Below, piece by piece: positions 1-9,102 of a stretch of 64,000 nucleotides of DNA (positions within the stretch are counted from its first letter, which is position 1; every line of letters starts with the position of its first letter). The stretch is from Streptomyces sp. H39-S7 (GTDB lineage Bacteria; Actinomycetota; Actinomycetes; Streptomycetales; Streptomycetaceae). A model generated the notes under the pieces. It was not told the DNA's origin and ran no database searches. It saw only the letters and a program-made list of their open reading frames with translations. The translations under genes were made by a program, and so were the position numbers. The stretch is from the NCBI RefSeq assembly GCF_027158205.1, contig NZ_JAPVLU010000018.1:116532-180531 (forward strand). The letters are read 5' to 3'.

Positions 1-1404
1 GGCCGCGCGGTGGTCTTCGCGGGCGGCACGGTCTGTGTGGCGCTGCTCGGCATGATCATCCTGCGCCTCAGCTTCCTCAACGGGGTCGCCGTCGCGGCGG
101 CGCTCACCGTCGTGCTGACGGTGGCCGCCTCGATCACCCTGCTGCCCGCCCTGCTGTCGATGATCGGCATGAAGGCACTCAGCCGCCGGGAGCGGCGGCA
201 GCTGACCGAGCACGGCCCGCAGCCCGAGCTGCCCACCGGGCTCGCCGCCCGCTGGTCCGCCTTCGTGGAACGGCACCCCAAGCTGCTCGGCAGCCTGGCC
301 GCGGCCGTGATGCTCGTCCTGGCGCTGCCCACGCTCTCCCTGCACCTCGGCACCTCCGACCAGGGCAACAACCCGGCGACCAGTACCACCCGGCAGGCCT
401 ACGACCTGCTCGCGGACGGCTTCGGCCCCGGCACCAACGGGCCGCTGACCCTCGTCGCCGACGTCCAGGGCGCCGACGCCCGGCTCGCCGTCGACAAGCT
501 GCCGCAGACCCTGCGCGACACCCCGGGCGTCGCTTCGGTGACCTCGGCGACCCTCAGTGGCGACACCGGTGTGATCACCGTCGTTCCGGACACCGCACCG
601 CAGTCCCGGGCCACCTCGGAGCTGGTGAACCGGCTGCGCGACGACGTGCTGCCGCGGGCCGAGGACGGCACCTCGCTCCAGGTGTACGTGGGCGGCCCCA
701 CCGCGAGCTACGACGACTTCGCGTCCGTCATCGTCGGCAAGCTGCCGCTGTTCGTCGGGGCCGTCGTGGGCCTCGGCTGCCTGCTGCTGCTCCTGGCGTT
801 CCGATCGATCGGCATCCCGCTGAAGGCGGCGGCGATGAACGTGGCCGCGGTCGCGTCGTCCTTCGGGATCGTCGTCGCGATCTTCCAGTGGGGCTGGGGG
901 AGTGAGCTCCTGGGCCTGGGGGCGGCCGGCCCGATCGAGCCGTTCCTTCCGGTGATCATGGTCTCGGTGCTCTTCGGGCTCTCGATGGACTACCAGGTCT
1001 TCCTGGTGAGCCGGATGTACGAGGAGTGGCTGGAGACCGGGGACAACCGGCGTGCGGTACGGGTCGGGCTCGCCGAGACCAGCCGGGTGATCAACTCGGC
1101 GGCGGTCATCATGATCGCGGTCTTCCTGGCCTTCGTGCTCAGCGGCGACCGCGTCATCGCGATGTTCGGCATCGGCCTCGCGGCGGCCGTCGCGCTGGAC
1201 GCGTTCATCCTGCGCACCCTGCTGGTGCCGGCGCTCATGCACCTGCTCGGCGGCGCCAACTGGTGGCTGCCGGCATGGCTGGACCGCCGGCTCCCCAGGA
1301 TCAGCATCGAACCACCTGCCGCCCCTGCCCCCACCCCTGTCCTGGCCCCCGGCCGGCTGCCCGGACCCCGGGCAGCCGAACGGGAGCCGTCCGTCAGCGC
1401 CTGA
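1..1404 (+). CDS. MMPL family transporter, C-terminal part (5' end outside window)
   Basis: The reading frame is open from the first base, so the gene starts upstream of the window. The visible 467 residues cover the end of the first RND half, a soluble extracytoplasmic loop (roughly residues 110-240 of the visible part) and a second bundle of about five membrane segments with the charged motif SMDYQVFLVSR typical of the MMPL/RND fold. MMPL proteins export lipids or other hydrophobic compounds by proton antiport across the cytoplasmic membrane. The tail after the last membrane segment is Pro/Arg-rich and probably cytosolic. Its stop codon overlaps the 3' end of the convergent kinase gene by 11 bp, so the two transcripts must be antisense at their ends. 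The substrate cannot be read from the sequence. Confidence 0.9.
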   Translation, partial: GRAVVFAGGTVCVALLGMIILRLSFLNGVAVAAALTVVLTVAASITLLPALLSMIGMKALSRRERRQLTEHGPQPELPTGLAARWSAFVERHPKLLGSLAAAVMLVLALPTLSLHLGTSDQGNNPATSTTRQAYDLLADGFGPGTNGPLTLVADVQGADARLAVDKLPQTLRDTPGVASVTSATLSGDTGVITVVPDTAPQSRATSELVNRLRDDVLPRAEDGTSLQVYVGGPTASYDDFASVIVGKLPLFVGAVVGLGCLLLLLAFRSIGIPLKAAAMNVAAVASSFGIVVAIFQWGWGSELLGLGAAGPIEPFLPVIMVSVLFGLSMDYQVFLVSRMYEEWLETGDNRRAVRVGLAETSRVINSAAVIMIAVFLAFVLSGDRVIAMFGIGLAAAVALDAFILRTLLVPALMHLLGGANWWLPAWLDRRLPRISIEPPAAPAPTPVLAPGRLPGPRAAEREPSVSA

Positions 1405-3346
1405 GGGTCGGGTCGCCCAGAGCGAGAATCGGCTCGCTCTCGCAGGACAGGGACTTGTCCAGGTCCACGTCGTACTCGATCCGCAGCCGCAGTGCCCCGG
1501 TCACCGGGAGGTTCAGCGTCTCGGGGTGGCCGACGGTGACGGTCTTGAGGGCCAGCTGCGTGCCGTCGGCGAAGAAGGTCACCTTCGCCTGGTGGTTCTT
1601 GGAGTCGTCGGCGATGCCGACGACCACCGAGAGGGTCTTCCAGGACCGGTCCAGGTTGTACTCGGTGAATCCCGCCGAGCACTCGTTCTTCACCAGCGCG
1701 TCCGCGTACGGCTTGGTGTTGATGGTGGCCGGCTTCGCCGTGAACGCCTCCAGCCCGTCGACCGGGGCCATGGCGGACAGAGCCGCGTGATCCCCCTGGG
1801 TGATCGAGGTCGGCTTGCCCGACCCGGAGTCGGAACCGGACGGTTCCGGGGACGACGGGTCGTCGGACGGCGCCGCCGTCGTCGGATCCAAGGTCGTCGG
1901 CGCCGAACTGCTCTGCTGCTGCACGGACGCGCTGCTCTTCGGGTCGGCCGTGGCGTCCTTCTTGTCGTCGCCCATGAACTTGACGGCGGCCAGCGCCCCG
2001 GCCCCCATCAGGACGATCGCGAGGACCGCGGCCAGGATCAGCCGGCCCTTCCTGCCCCGCTTGGGCGGCAGCGGCGTCGCCGCCGTCGCCGGACCAGGAC
2101 CAGGACCGTGCCCGGGGCCGCTCGGCGGCGGGGGCTGCTCGTGGAACACGGCCGCCGGCGCCTGAGGCTGGGACTGGGACTGCGGCGGGGAGTACGACGG
2201 GGCCTGCGTCTGCGGGTGCGCCTGGGCCCCCAGCACCACCGTGGGCCTGGTGTCCGTCACCGGTTCCCCGGCCGGCGGTGCCGGGATGTACGAGGGCGGC
2301 GGCGTGTGCACCGGAGCCGCCTGGGGCGGTGCGGCGACGGGGGCCGGCCGGTCGGGAAGCGGCGGCACGGCCGGGGCCGGGGCGTGGGCGGGCGGCGGCG
2401 GGGCGTCCGAGACCGGAACCGCGTCCTTGGGCCCCGAGGTGCGCGGAGTGCGCGTCGTCGAGATCACCGCAGGGCGCAGCTCACGGACCCACGCGGAGAG
2501 CGACTCCGGCCGCTTCGCCGGGTCCGAGGCGAAGATCGCCGCGATGCGCGCGGCCCGCTCCGGATCCAGCCCCGCCAGCTCGGGCAGCGCCAGCAGCGCG
2601 GCCCTGACCGTCTCCGGCATGGTGCCCGGCGACTCGCCGCTGAGCAGGAAGTACGCGAGGGCGCCGAACGCGTAGCGGTCGGTGGCCGAACTGCGCTTGC
2701 CCTCGAAGACCTCCGGCGCGGCGAACCCGGGGGTGAACCACACCTCGGCGGTCTGGTGGTCCGCGGTCAGCTTGCTCAGCCCGAAGTCGACCAGGGTGGC
2801 CTGCCCGTTGGCGTCGATCATGACGTTGCCCGGCGAGAGGTCGCCGTGCACGACCGAGCGGCCCGAGGGAGTGGCGGAGCCCGTGTGCAGCCAGTCCAGG
2901 ACGTCGGCGAGCTGCTCAAGGCAGCGCACGGCCTCGCGGCGCTCCGCGGGGGTGTCCAGGGCGCGCTCGGCGCGCCAGTCGCGCAGGTCCAGGCCCTCCA
3001 CGTGGTTCATGACCAGGTACAGGGCGCGGCCCGCCGCCTCCGGCGCCGCCTCTCCCGCGCGGTGCGCGGACGGGCCCTCGAAGTGCTCGCGGATGCCGAC
3101 CACACCGAGGCGGTTGACGAACCGCAGCAGCTCCGCCTGCTCACGCCATTTGGAGCTGATCCGGTCGAACTGCTCCTGCGACAGGGTCGTCTTCGAATCG
3201 AGCACCTTGACGACGACGGGCTCGGTGCCACCGCCGAGTTCGATCTCGGCGAGGTAGAGAACGGCCTCGCCTCCGCGCCCGATGGATCGCAACAGGCGGT
3301 AACGGTCGGGTGCGCCGTCAGGGCCGATGTACAGACCGGTGTCCAC
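1394..3346 (-). CDS. Membrane-anchored Ser/Thr protein kinase
   Basis: 650 residues. The N-terminal Hanks-type kinase domain has a Gly-rich loop (GRGGEA, about residue 23), the ATP-binding Lys in VVVKVLD (K47), a catalytic loop HGDLSPGN (167-174, D169) and DFG (187-189). HGDL instead of HRDL marks a non-RD type kinase. After about residue 290 comes a long Pro/Gln/Ala linker, one membrane segment near residues 430-450, and an extracytoplasmic domain after a Ser/Asp-rich stalk. This is the PknB-like single-pass layout, but with no PASTA repeats; the outer domain is not one I recognise and could sense a ligand. The GTG start at 3346 has the ribosome site GGGAGGGAAG. It is transcribed away from the small membrane protein gene at 3528. 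Confidence 0.92.
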   Translation of the reverse strand: MDTGLYIGPDGAPDRYRLLRSIGRGGEAVLYLAEIELGGGTEPVVVKVLDSKTTLSQEQFDRISSKWREQAELLRFVNRLGVVGIREHFEGPSAHRAGEAAPEAAGRALYLVMNHVEGLDLRDWRAERALDTPAERREAVRCLEQLADVLDWLHTGSATPSGRSVVHGDLSPGNVMIDANGQATLVDFGLSKLTADHQTAEVWFTPGFAAPEVFEGKRSSATDRYAFGALAYFLLSGESPGTMPETVRAALLALPELAGLDPERAARIAAIFASDPAKRPESLSAWVRELRPAVISTTRTPRTSGPKDAVPVSDAPPPPAHAPAPAVPPLPDRPAPVAAPPQAAPVHTPPPSYIPAPPAGEPVTDTRPTVVLGAQAHPQTQAPSYSPPQSQSQPQAPAAVFHEQPPPPSGPGHGPGPGPATAATPLPPKRGRKGRLILAAVLAIVLMGAGALAAVKFMGDDKKDATADPKSSASVQQQSSSAPTTLDPTTAAPSDDPSSPEPSGSDSGSGKPTSITQGDHAALSAMAPVDGLEAFTAKPATINTKPYADALVKNECSAGFTEYNLDRSWKTLSVVVGIADDSKNHQAKVTFFADGTQLALKTVTVGHPETLNLPVTGALRLRIEYDVDLDKSLSCESEPILALGDPTLRR

Positions 3347-3513
3347 TTGGTGTTTCTTCCCTCCCCCTATAACCCTGGAGTCGCGCGGAAAACATTGCGG
3401 CCAGGGGGAGTTCAGGTTGCCGCCCCCGGCTCGGGCGGGTCAAGCGCAGTTGCCGGGCCGTAACAAGGAGATCGCACGCAGCGAACTCTCAGGCTCCTCT
3501 CAGAAACGGAACC

Positions 3514-3519
3514 TACGGT
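3514..3519 (+). promoter_or_regulatory. -10-like element of a leaderless promoter
   Basis: TACGGT lies 8 bases before the ATG at 3528, and no ribosome binding site precedes that ATG. The spacing fits a leaderless transcript. No clear -35 box is visible, so this rests on spacing alone. Confidence 0.4.
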
Positions 3520-3527
3520 TTCGTCCC

Positions 3528-4121
3528 ATGGACACCCCCAAGACCGACGCACTGGACAAGGCCCCCACCGACCGGGAGACGGAGACCCCGGACGTACCCG
3601 CGCAGGTCGTGGTCGACCCGGAGACCCGCGACGAGGACGGCTTCACGGACGACCTCGAAGAAGACGACGACGCGTCCGCGGAGGACGGCTCCGACGCCGA
3701 GCCGGCCGGAACGCGGGGCGCGCCCGGTCTGGCGGCCGCCGCGGCATCGGTCGTCGCGGTCGGGCTCGGGCTGTCGTCGCTCACCGGCACCTGGATCGGC
3801 GACCTCATGCAGGACCGCGAGCAGCTGATCGGCAACATCAAGTCCTCCGGCGGCACCCCGCACGCCCAGCTCGCCGCCGCGTACGGCACCCCCTGGCACA
3901 CCGTGGCGCTCTTCAACGGCATCTTCGCCGTGGTCGCGATCCTGGTCGCGGCCGTCGTCCTGTTCCGTCCCGGCCGACCCGCCACGGCGGGGAACCACTG
4001 GAGCCAGGCCCTCGCGTGGGGCGGCCTCATCCTGGGCGTGCTCGGCCTGCTGATCGCCGGGGTCATGTGGTTCGACGTCTTCACGGACCTGCCGCTGCTC
4101 CCGGCCACGTCCGCGTCGTGA
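3528..4121 (+). CDS. Acidic-N-terminus membrane protein of unknown function
   Basis: 197 residues. The first 70 residues are strongly acidic and low in complexity (runs of Asp/Glu) and are probably cytosolic and disordered. Three hydrophobic segments follow (about residues 67-85, 125-146 and 160-182). A loop of about 40 residues separates the first two. I do not recognise the family. The gene is divergent from the Ser/Thr kinase gene, with 181 bp between them, so a functional link, for instance as a kinase substrate, is possible but not shown. The ATG at 3528 was chosen because a TACGGT -10-like box lies 8 bases upstream. Confidence 0.7.
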   Translation: MDTPKTDALDKAPTDRETETPDVPAQVVVDPETRDEDGFTDDLEEDDDASAEDGSDAEPAGTRGAPGLAAAAASVVAVGLGLSSLTGTWIGDLMQDREQLIGNIKSSGGTPHAQLAAAYGTPWHTVALFNGIFAVVAILVAAVVLFRPGRPATAGNHWSQALAWGGLILGVLGLLIAGVMWFDVFTDLPLLPATSAS

Positions 4122-4148
4122 TCCGAGGTCGTGATCCGAGGTCGTGAT
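4115..4148 (+). repeat. 13-bp tandem repeat across a stop codon
   Basis: GTCGTGATCCGAG occurs twice head to tail (4115-4127, 4128-4140), followed by eight bases of a third copy. The first copy contains the TGA stop of the preceding membrane protein gene, so the duplication probably arose by slippage and added only untranslated sequence. Confidence 0.8.
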
Positions 4149-4152
4149 GCCG

Positions 4153-4181
4153 GGCCTCCTTACGTCCCGCGTACGGAGGCC
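4153..4181 (+). terminator. Hairpin terminator after the membrane protein gene
   Basis: GGCCTCCTTACG pairs with CGTACGGAGGCC with one mismatch around a TCCCG loop. There is no T-run, as is usual in Streptomyces. It lies about 30 bp after the preceding stop codon. Confidence 0.6.
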
Positions 4182-4330
4182 TCAGGCTCTAAGGCCCCCC
4201 GCGCCCGTGCGGCACCCGGTCTAAGTACCCCCGGCCACCGGAGTTCGGGCAGCTGCCCGATGTGGCGCACCCCCCTTGGCGACGAAGCTTGGTGCAGCGG
4301 AACAAGCCGCTCAGCCAAGGGGAACACACC

Positions 4331-4546
4331 ATGTACGAGCTCGAACTGCACCGGGTCCGCGCCACCGAACTCCAGCGTCTGGCACGGGACGAGAACCAGG
4401 CCCGCGCGGTCATCGCCGTCCGCCGCGGCGAGCGTCAGGCACAGCGCCGTGCGCAGCGCGCGGCACGCCGCGAGGGGCGGGTGACCACGGACACCGGCCG
4501 GGTGGGTCGCGTACTGCGCGGCGTACGGCACCACGCGGCGTCCTGA
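4331..4546 (+). CDS. Small Arg-rich protein of unknown function
   Basis: 71 residues, strongly basic (about 18 Arg), predicted to be mostly alpha-helical, with no Cys and no membrane segment. The ATG at 4331 has a good ribosome site, AAGGGGA, 8 bases upstream; the frame runs open further upstream but without a better site. It lies just before the LuxR-type regulator, whose start region begins only a few bases after this stop codon. The Arg-rich helical composition would suit nucleic-acid or ribosome association, but that is only a guess from composition. Confidence 0.6.
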   Translation: MYELELHRVRATELQRLARDENQARAVIAVRRGERQAQRRAQRAARREGRVTTDTGRVGRVLRGVRHHAAS

Positions 4547-4594
4547 GTGATAACCGTTACTGCGCTGTCGGACCGCCGTGGGATGCTCGGCACC

Positions 4595-7500
4595 GTGCAG
4601 ACCCAATCCGTCAGCCCCGTCTTCGTCGGCCGCGACAGCGAAATGACGCGCCTCGCCGATGCGCTCGCCCGCGCCCACGCGGGCGAGCCGCAGGGCCTGG
4701 TCGTCAGCGGTGAGGCCGGCGTCGGCAAGACCCGCCTCGGCGAGGAGTTCCTCGCGGCGGCCGCCGCGGCGGGCGCGGTCACGGCCGTCGGCGGCTGTGT
4801 GGAGATCGGCGCGGACGGCCTGCCCTTCGCGCCGGTGTCCACGGCACTGCGCTCGCTCTACCGGCAGCTCGGGGACGAGCTGACGGCCGCGGCCGGCAAC
4901 CAGGCGGGCGAGCTGTCACGGCTGCTGCCGGAGCTCGGCGAGCACCGCGAGATCGCGCGCGACGGGCGCGACTCGCAGGACGACGACGGCCGGGTACGGC
5001 TCTTCGAGCTCACCGCCCGGCTGCTGGAGCGGCTGGCGGCGGACCGCACCGTCGTCCTCGTCCTGGAGGACCTGCACTGGGGCGACCGCTCCACCCGCGA
5101 GCTGCTCGCCTACCTCTTCCGGTCGCTGCACCGCGGCCGGCTCCTGATCGTGGCCACCTACCGGTCCGACGACATCCACCGCAGGCACCCGCTGCGCCCC
5201 TTCCTCGCCGAGCTGGACCGGCTGCGCACGGTCGGCCGGATCGAGCTGTCCCGGTTCAGCCGCGCGGAGGTCCGCAGCCAGATCACCGGCATCCTGGCCG
5301 CCGAGCCCGAGGGCGGCATGGTGGACAAGGTCTTCGAGCGCTCCGACGGCAACCCGTTCTTCGTGGAGGAACTGGCCGTCAGCATCCAGCAGGGCTGCAA
5401 CTCCGGTCTGAGCGACTCGCTGCGCGACCTGCTGCTCGTGCGGCTCGAAACCCTGTCCGAGGACGCCCAGCGCGCCGCCCGGATCGTCGCCGAAGGCGGC
5501 ACCACCGTGGAGTACCCGCTGCTCGCCGCCGTCGCGGGGCTCGGCGAGGACGAGCTCATCGAGGCGCTGCGCGCCTGCGTCGGCGCCAACATCCTGCTGC
5601 CCTCCGAGGACGGCGACGGTTACCGCTTCCGGCACTCCCTGGTCCGCGAGGCGGTCAGCGACGATCTGCTGCCCGGTGAACGCAGCCGCATCAACCGCCG
5701 GTACGCGCAGGCCCTGGAGGCCGGCCCCGGCCTGGTCCGCACGGACGAGCGGGCCGCCAGGCTGGCCAGCTACTGGTACTACGCGCACGACCCGGCGAAG
5801 GCGCTGCCCGCCGTGCTGCGCGCCTCCGTCGAGGCCCGCCACCGCCACGCCTACGCCGAGCAGCACCGGCTGCTGGAGCGGGCCCTGGAGCTGTGGGAGG
5901 ACACCCCCGAGGAGATACGCGGCGAGCTGCGCCCCGCGGACTACGCCGAGGTCTATCCGCCGTGCGGCTGCCACCCCGACTCCCCGCTGAGATTCCTGGA
6001 CCTGCTGGCGGAGATCACGGTGGCCGCCCGGCTGAGCGGTGAGCCCGAACGGGCCTTCGCCGTGGCCAAGCGCGCGCTCCGGCTGGTCGACGAGACGGAG
6101 GACGCGCTGCGCGCCGCCTGGTTCCGCGCCCAGCGCTCCCGGCTGGTCCAGGACCTGGGCCGGGGTGACGGCTGGGAGGACGTGTCCCGCGCGCAGGAGC
6201 TCCTGCGCGGCATGCCGCCGTCGGCCGTCCACGCCGACGTCCTCGCCTTCGTCGCCGCCTGGATGATGATCCACAAGTCCGGCGAGGAGGCCATCACCAC
6301 CGCGGAGCGGGCCGTGGACCTGGCCCGCCTGGTGGGCGCGCGCGAGACGGAACTGAACGCCCGGCTGACCCTCGGGCTGCTCCTCGCCGACTCCGGGGAC
6401 GTCGAGGGCGGCCTGGCGCTGGCCGAGGACGTCTGCCGCGAGGCGCGCGAGCTCGGGCTGCCCGGACTCATAGGCCGCGCCCACGGCAACCTCGCCTCGG
6501 TCCTGGAGGGCGTGGGCCGGTCCCGGGACGCCCTCGCCGTCGCGGCCGAGGGCATCGAGCGCGTCCGCGAGATCGCCACCCGCAGCGTGCGGGCCTACCT
6601 GCGCGGCAACGAAGGCGAGTCGCTGTTCTCCCTCGCGCTGTGGGAACAGTGCGAGGAGGCCGTCCTGTGGTCCCGCCGCAACGTGTCCGGGCGGATGGCC
6701 GCCGGCGGCCAGGCGCTCTACCTGGGCTTCCTGGCGCTGCGCCGCGGACAGGACGCGGCGGCCGACGAGCACGCGCAGGACGCGCGGGACAGTTTCGTGC
6801 ACGACACGCAGCCGCAGCACATGGTCCCCATCCGGACGCTGACGCTGGAGATCGCCGTCCGGCGCGGCCGTTTCGACGAGGCGCGCGCGATCCTGGCCGA
6901 CGCGCTCGACGGGGGCCTGGTGCCCGGTACCTCGCGCTACTGGTGGCCGCTGCTGGCCGCCGGCGCCGCCGCCGAGGCGGACGGGCCCTGGATGACCGTC
7001 GACGACCGGCACCGCACGGCGCACCTGCGGCGCATCCGCGAGACCGCGTCCGCGCTGCCCCGGCTCGCGCCGGTCTGGGAGGCGCACGCCCTGCTCGTCG
7101 AGGCGGAGCTCGCGCGCGCCGAGGGACAGGCCGCGCCCGAGCGGTGGGCCGCGGTGGTCCGCGCCTTCGAACCGGTGGAGCGCCCGTACGAGCTGGCCCA
7201 GAGCCGCTACCGGTGGGCCGAGGCGCTGCTGGCCACCGGGCACGAGACGGGGGAGGCACGGGAGGCCAGGGCGAGCCGTGAGGAGGCCGGCGCGCTCCTC
7301 GTACTCGCCCACACGGCTGCCGACGCGCTCGGCGCGCGCCCGCTCGCCGACGAGGTCACGCTGCTCGCCCAGCGCGCCCGGATCGCGCTGCACGAGCCGG
7401 ACGGCCGGGAGGGAGCGCCCGCGCTCGCCGCCCCGGAAGGACCCGCCGATCCCGCCGAGGCACTGGGCCTGACCGCGCGGGAGCGCGACGTGCTGCGGCT

Positions 7501-7669
7501 GGTCACCGACGGCCGGACGAACCGTCAGATCGCCGAGGAGCTCTTCATCTCGCCGAAGACGGCGAGCGTGCACGTGTCCAACATCCTGGCCAAGCTCAAT
7601 GTCTCGGGCCGCGGCGAGGCGGCGGCGCTGGCACACCGGCTGCGGCTGTTCACCGTCCCGTCCGTATGA
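4595..7669 (+). CDS. Large ATP-binding LuxR-family (LAL) transcriptional regulator
   Basis: About 1024 residues. The N-terminal AAA/STAND ATPase has Walker A GEAGVGKT (about residues 39-46) and Walker B VVLVLEDLHWGD. A long alpha-helical, TPR-like middle follows. The C-terminal LuxR HTH (LTARERDVLRLV ... NRQIAEELFISPKTASVHVSNILAKL) is complete. LAL proteins such as MalT combine effector-controlled ATP binding with promoter activation. The start is uncertain: the frame is open from 4547, with candidates at 4547 (GTG), 4583 (ATG) and 4595 (GTG). I prefer 4595 because GGATGCT sits about 8 bases before it, in the position expected for a leaderless -10 box, and no ribosome site precedes any candidate. 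The target genes are not evident from the neighbours. Confidence 0.9.
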   Translation: MQTQSVSPVFVGRDSEMTRLADALARAHAGEPQGLVVSGEAGVGKTRLGEEFLAAAAAAGAVTAVGGCVEIGADGLPFAPVSTALRSLYRQLGDELTAAAGNQAGELSRLLPELGEHREIARDGRDSQDDDGRVRLFELTARLLERLAADRTVVLVLEDLHWGDRSTRELLAYLFRSLHRGRLLIVATYRSDDIHRRHPLRPFLAELDRLRTVGRIELSRFSRAEVRSQITGILAAEPEGGMVDKVFERSDGNPFFVEELAVSIQQGCNSGLSDSLRDLLLVRLETLSEDAQRAARIVAEGGTTVEYPLLAAVAGLGEDELIEALRACVGANILLPSEDGDGYRFRHSLVREAVSDDLLPGERSRINRRYAQALEAGPGLVRTDERAARLASYWYYAHDPAKALPAVLRASVEARHRHAYAEQHRLLERALELWEDTPEEIRGELRPADYAEVYPPCGCHPDSPLRFLDLLAEITVAARLSGEPERAFAVAKRALRLVDETEDALRAAWFRAQRSRLVQDLGRGDGWEDVSRAQELLRGMPPSAVHADVLAFVAAWMMIHKSGEEAITTAERAVDLARLVGARETELNARLTLGLLLADSGDVEGGLALAEDVCREARELGLPGLIGRAHGNLASVLEGVGRSRDALAVAAEGIERVREIATRSVRAYLRGNEGESLFSLALWEQCEEAVLWSRRNVSGRMAAGGQALYLGFLALRRGQDAAADEHAQDARDSFVHDTQPQHMVPIRTLTLEIAVRRGRFDEARAILADALDGGLVPGTSRYWWPLLAAGAAAEADGPWMTVDDRHRTAHLRRIRETASALPRLAPVWEAHALLVEAELARAEGQAAPERWAAVVRAFEPVERPYELAQSRYRWAEALLATGHETGEAREARASREEAGALLVLAHTAADALGARPLADEVTLLAQRARIALHEPDGREGAPALAAPEGPADPAEALGLTARERDVLRLVTDGRTNRQIAEELFISPKTASVHVSNILAKLNVSGRGEAAALAHRLRLFTVPSV

Positions 7670-7674
7670 CGGCC

Positions 7675-7704
7675 GAACGGCTCTCCTGGAACCGGGAGCC
7701 GTTC
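7675..7704. terminator. Bidirectional terminator between convergent genes
   Basis: GAACGGCTC (7675-7683) pairs with GAGCCGTTC (7696-7704), and flanking GGC/GCC bases extend the stem. It lies between the stops of the LAL regulator (+) and the sugar dehydrogenase (-) and overlaps the last bases of the latter. Confidence 0.6.
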
Positions 7705-8893
7705 AGCCGGCCTTCAACCGCAGGATGCGGTCGTCGCCGGGCTTGGGGTTGCCCCGCCCGTCCGTGTTGCTGGTGGACAGCAGCAGGGTGCCGTCCTCCA
7801 GGGTGACCACGGTACGCAGCCGCCCGTAGGTGTTCACGAAGAACGGCTGCGGGGCCGCGGCGGCCTTCGTGCCGTCCAGCGGGATGCGCCACAGCCGCTC
7901 ACCCTTCAGCGAGGCCATCCAGATGCACCCGGCGGCGTAGGCGATGCCGCTGGGGGAGGCGTCGTCGGTGTGCCACTGCGCGACCGGGTCGACGTATCCC
8001 GCCTGGTGCGCCTGCCCCTCGACGACCGGCCAGCCGTAGTTCTTGCCCGGCTCGATGAGGTTCAGCTCGTCCCAGGTGTTCTGCCCGAACTCCGCCGCCC
8101 ACAGCCGGCCCTGCGCGTCCCAGGCGAGGCCCTGCACGTTGCGGTGGCCGTACGAGTAGATGACGGAGTCGGCCTCGGGGTTGCCGTGCGCGGGCTGCCC
8201 GTCCGGGGTCATCCGCAGGATCTTCCCGCCCAGCGACGTCTTGTCCTGGGCCAGCGGCCGGTTCCCGCTCTCACCGGTGCCGGCGTAGAGCATCTTGTCG
8301 GGGCCGAAGGCGATCCGGCCGCCGTTGTGGTTGGTGCCGCTGGGGATGCCGCGCAGGATCGTGTCGGGCGCCCCCAGCTGCTGGCCCACGGGCCTGGAGG
8401 GGTCGTAGAGCATGCGCGCGATGCGGTTGTCGTCGGCGGTGGTGAAGTACGCGTACACCAGGCGGTCCGAGCCGAAGGACGGCGAGATCGCGAGCCCCAG
8501 CAGGCCGCCCTCGCCGCCCGGCGTCCCGCCGGCCACCCCCGGCACCGAGCCGACCTCGGCGGTCTTCCCGGTGGCGGGGTCGACCCTGAGGATCTTCCCG
8601 GTGTCCCGGGAGGCGACCAGCAGCGCCCCGTCCGGGAGTTCGGCCACCCCCCACGGCGTGGTCAGGCCGGTGGCGACGGTCCCGGTCACCGTCGCGGTCC
8701 CGGTCGCGGGCGCGGCGGACTCGGAGGCCGGGGACTCGGTGGTCGCTGTGGGAACGGCGGCGGAGGAGGTGGCCGGCGCCTTCGTGGCCGGCGGGTCCGG
8801 GACCGCGCCGTCGGGCGACGAGCAGCCCGCGAGCAGCGCGGCGGCGGCAAGCACGGAGGTCACGGCGGTCGCGGTGGTGGTACGGCGGTGCAC
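7703..8893 (-). CDS. PQQ-dependent glucose/sorbosone dehydrogenase family lipoprotein
   Basis: 396 residues. The GTG start at 8893 follows GAGGGAGGA and begins a lipoprotein signal peptide with the lipobox LLAGC, so the protein should be anchored on the outer face of the membrane. A Pro/Thr/Ala-rich spacer precedes a six-bladed beta-propeller of the soluble glucose dehydrogenase (GSDH/YliI) type, with motifs such as TPWGVAELPDG, GGLLGLAISP, NHNGGRIAFGPD, YSYGHRNVQGLAWD and GKNYGWP. Family members oxidise sugars with PQQ, but many actinobacterial members have no proven PQQ supply, so the physiological substrate is open. The frame continues upstream to 8998, but that extension lacks a ribosome site and would destroy the signal peptide. 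Confidence 0.88.
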   Translation of the reverse strand: MHRRTTTATAVTSVLAAAALLAGCSSPDGAVPDPPATKAPATSSAAVPTATTESPASESAAPATGTATVTGTVATGLTTPWGVAELPDGALLVASRDTGKILRVDPATGKTAEVGSVPGVAGGTPGGEGGLLGLAISPSFGSDRLVYAYFTTADDNRIARMLYDPSRPVGQQLGAPDTILRGIPSGTNHNGGRIAFGPDKMLYAGTGESGNRPLAQDKTSLGGKILRMTPDGQPAHGNPEADSVIYSYGHRNVQGLAWDAQGRLWAAEFGQNTWDELNLIEPGKNYGWPVVEGQAHQAGYVDPVAQWHTDDASPSGIAYAAGCIWMASLKGERLWRIPLDGTKAAAAPQPFFVNTYGRLRTVVTLEDGTLLLSTSNTDGRGNPKPGDDRILRLKAG

Positions 8894-9102
8894 GGCGGGT
8901 CCTCCCTCGTGGTGTCCCGCGATGGCATCACGGGCTGGGCCCGCGGTGCCGACGCCGATTGGGACGGCGGGGACGACCCCCGGGAAATTGCAGCACACAA
9001 CGGGCCCGCGCGGCGCGACTCTTGTGGGTTCTCCCGCACGTGCCGGTCACCACCGGCCCGCGCGGCCGGTCCGCACGGTCCGTCGAGGACCGGTCCGCAC
9101 GG

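Noticed and set aside
1526..3463. Long open frame on the + strand opposite the kinase
   Set aside because: Arg/Gly-rich translation with no family features; it is the high-GC shadow of the real kinase gene. The same holds for the long antisense frames at 4916-7636, 12714-14198, 14274-16625, 17848-19953, 22900-24624, 25019-26788, 26766-29129, 32582-34960, 43026-44852, 48061-49881 and 56450-60580.
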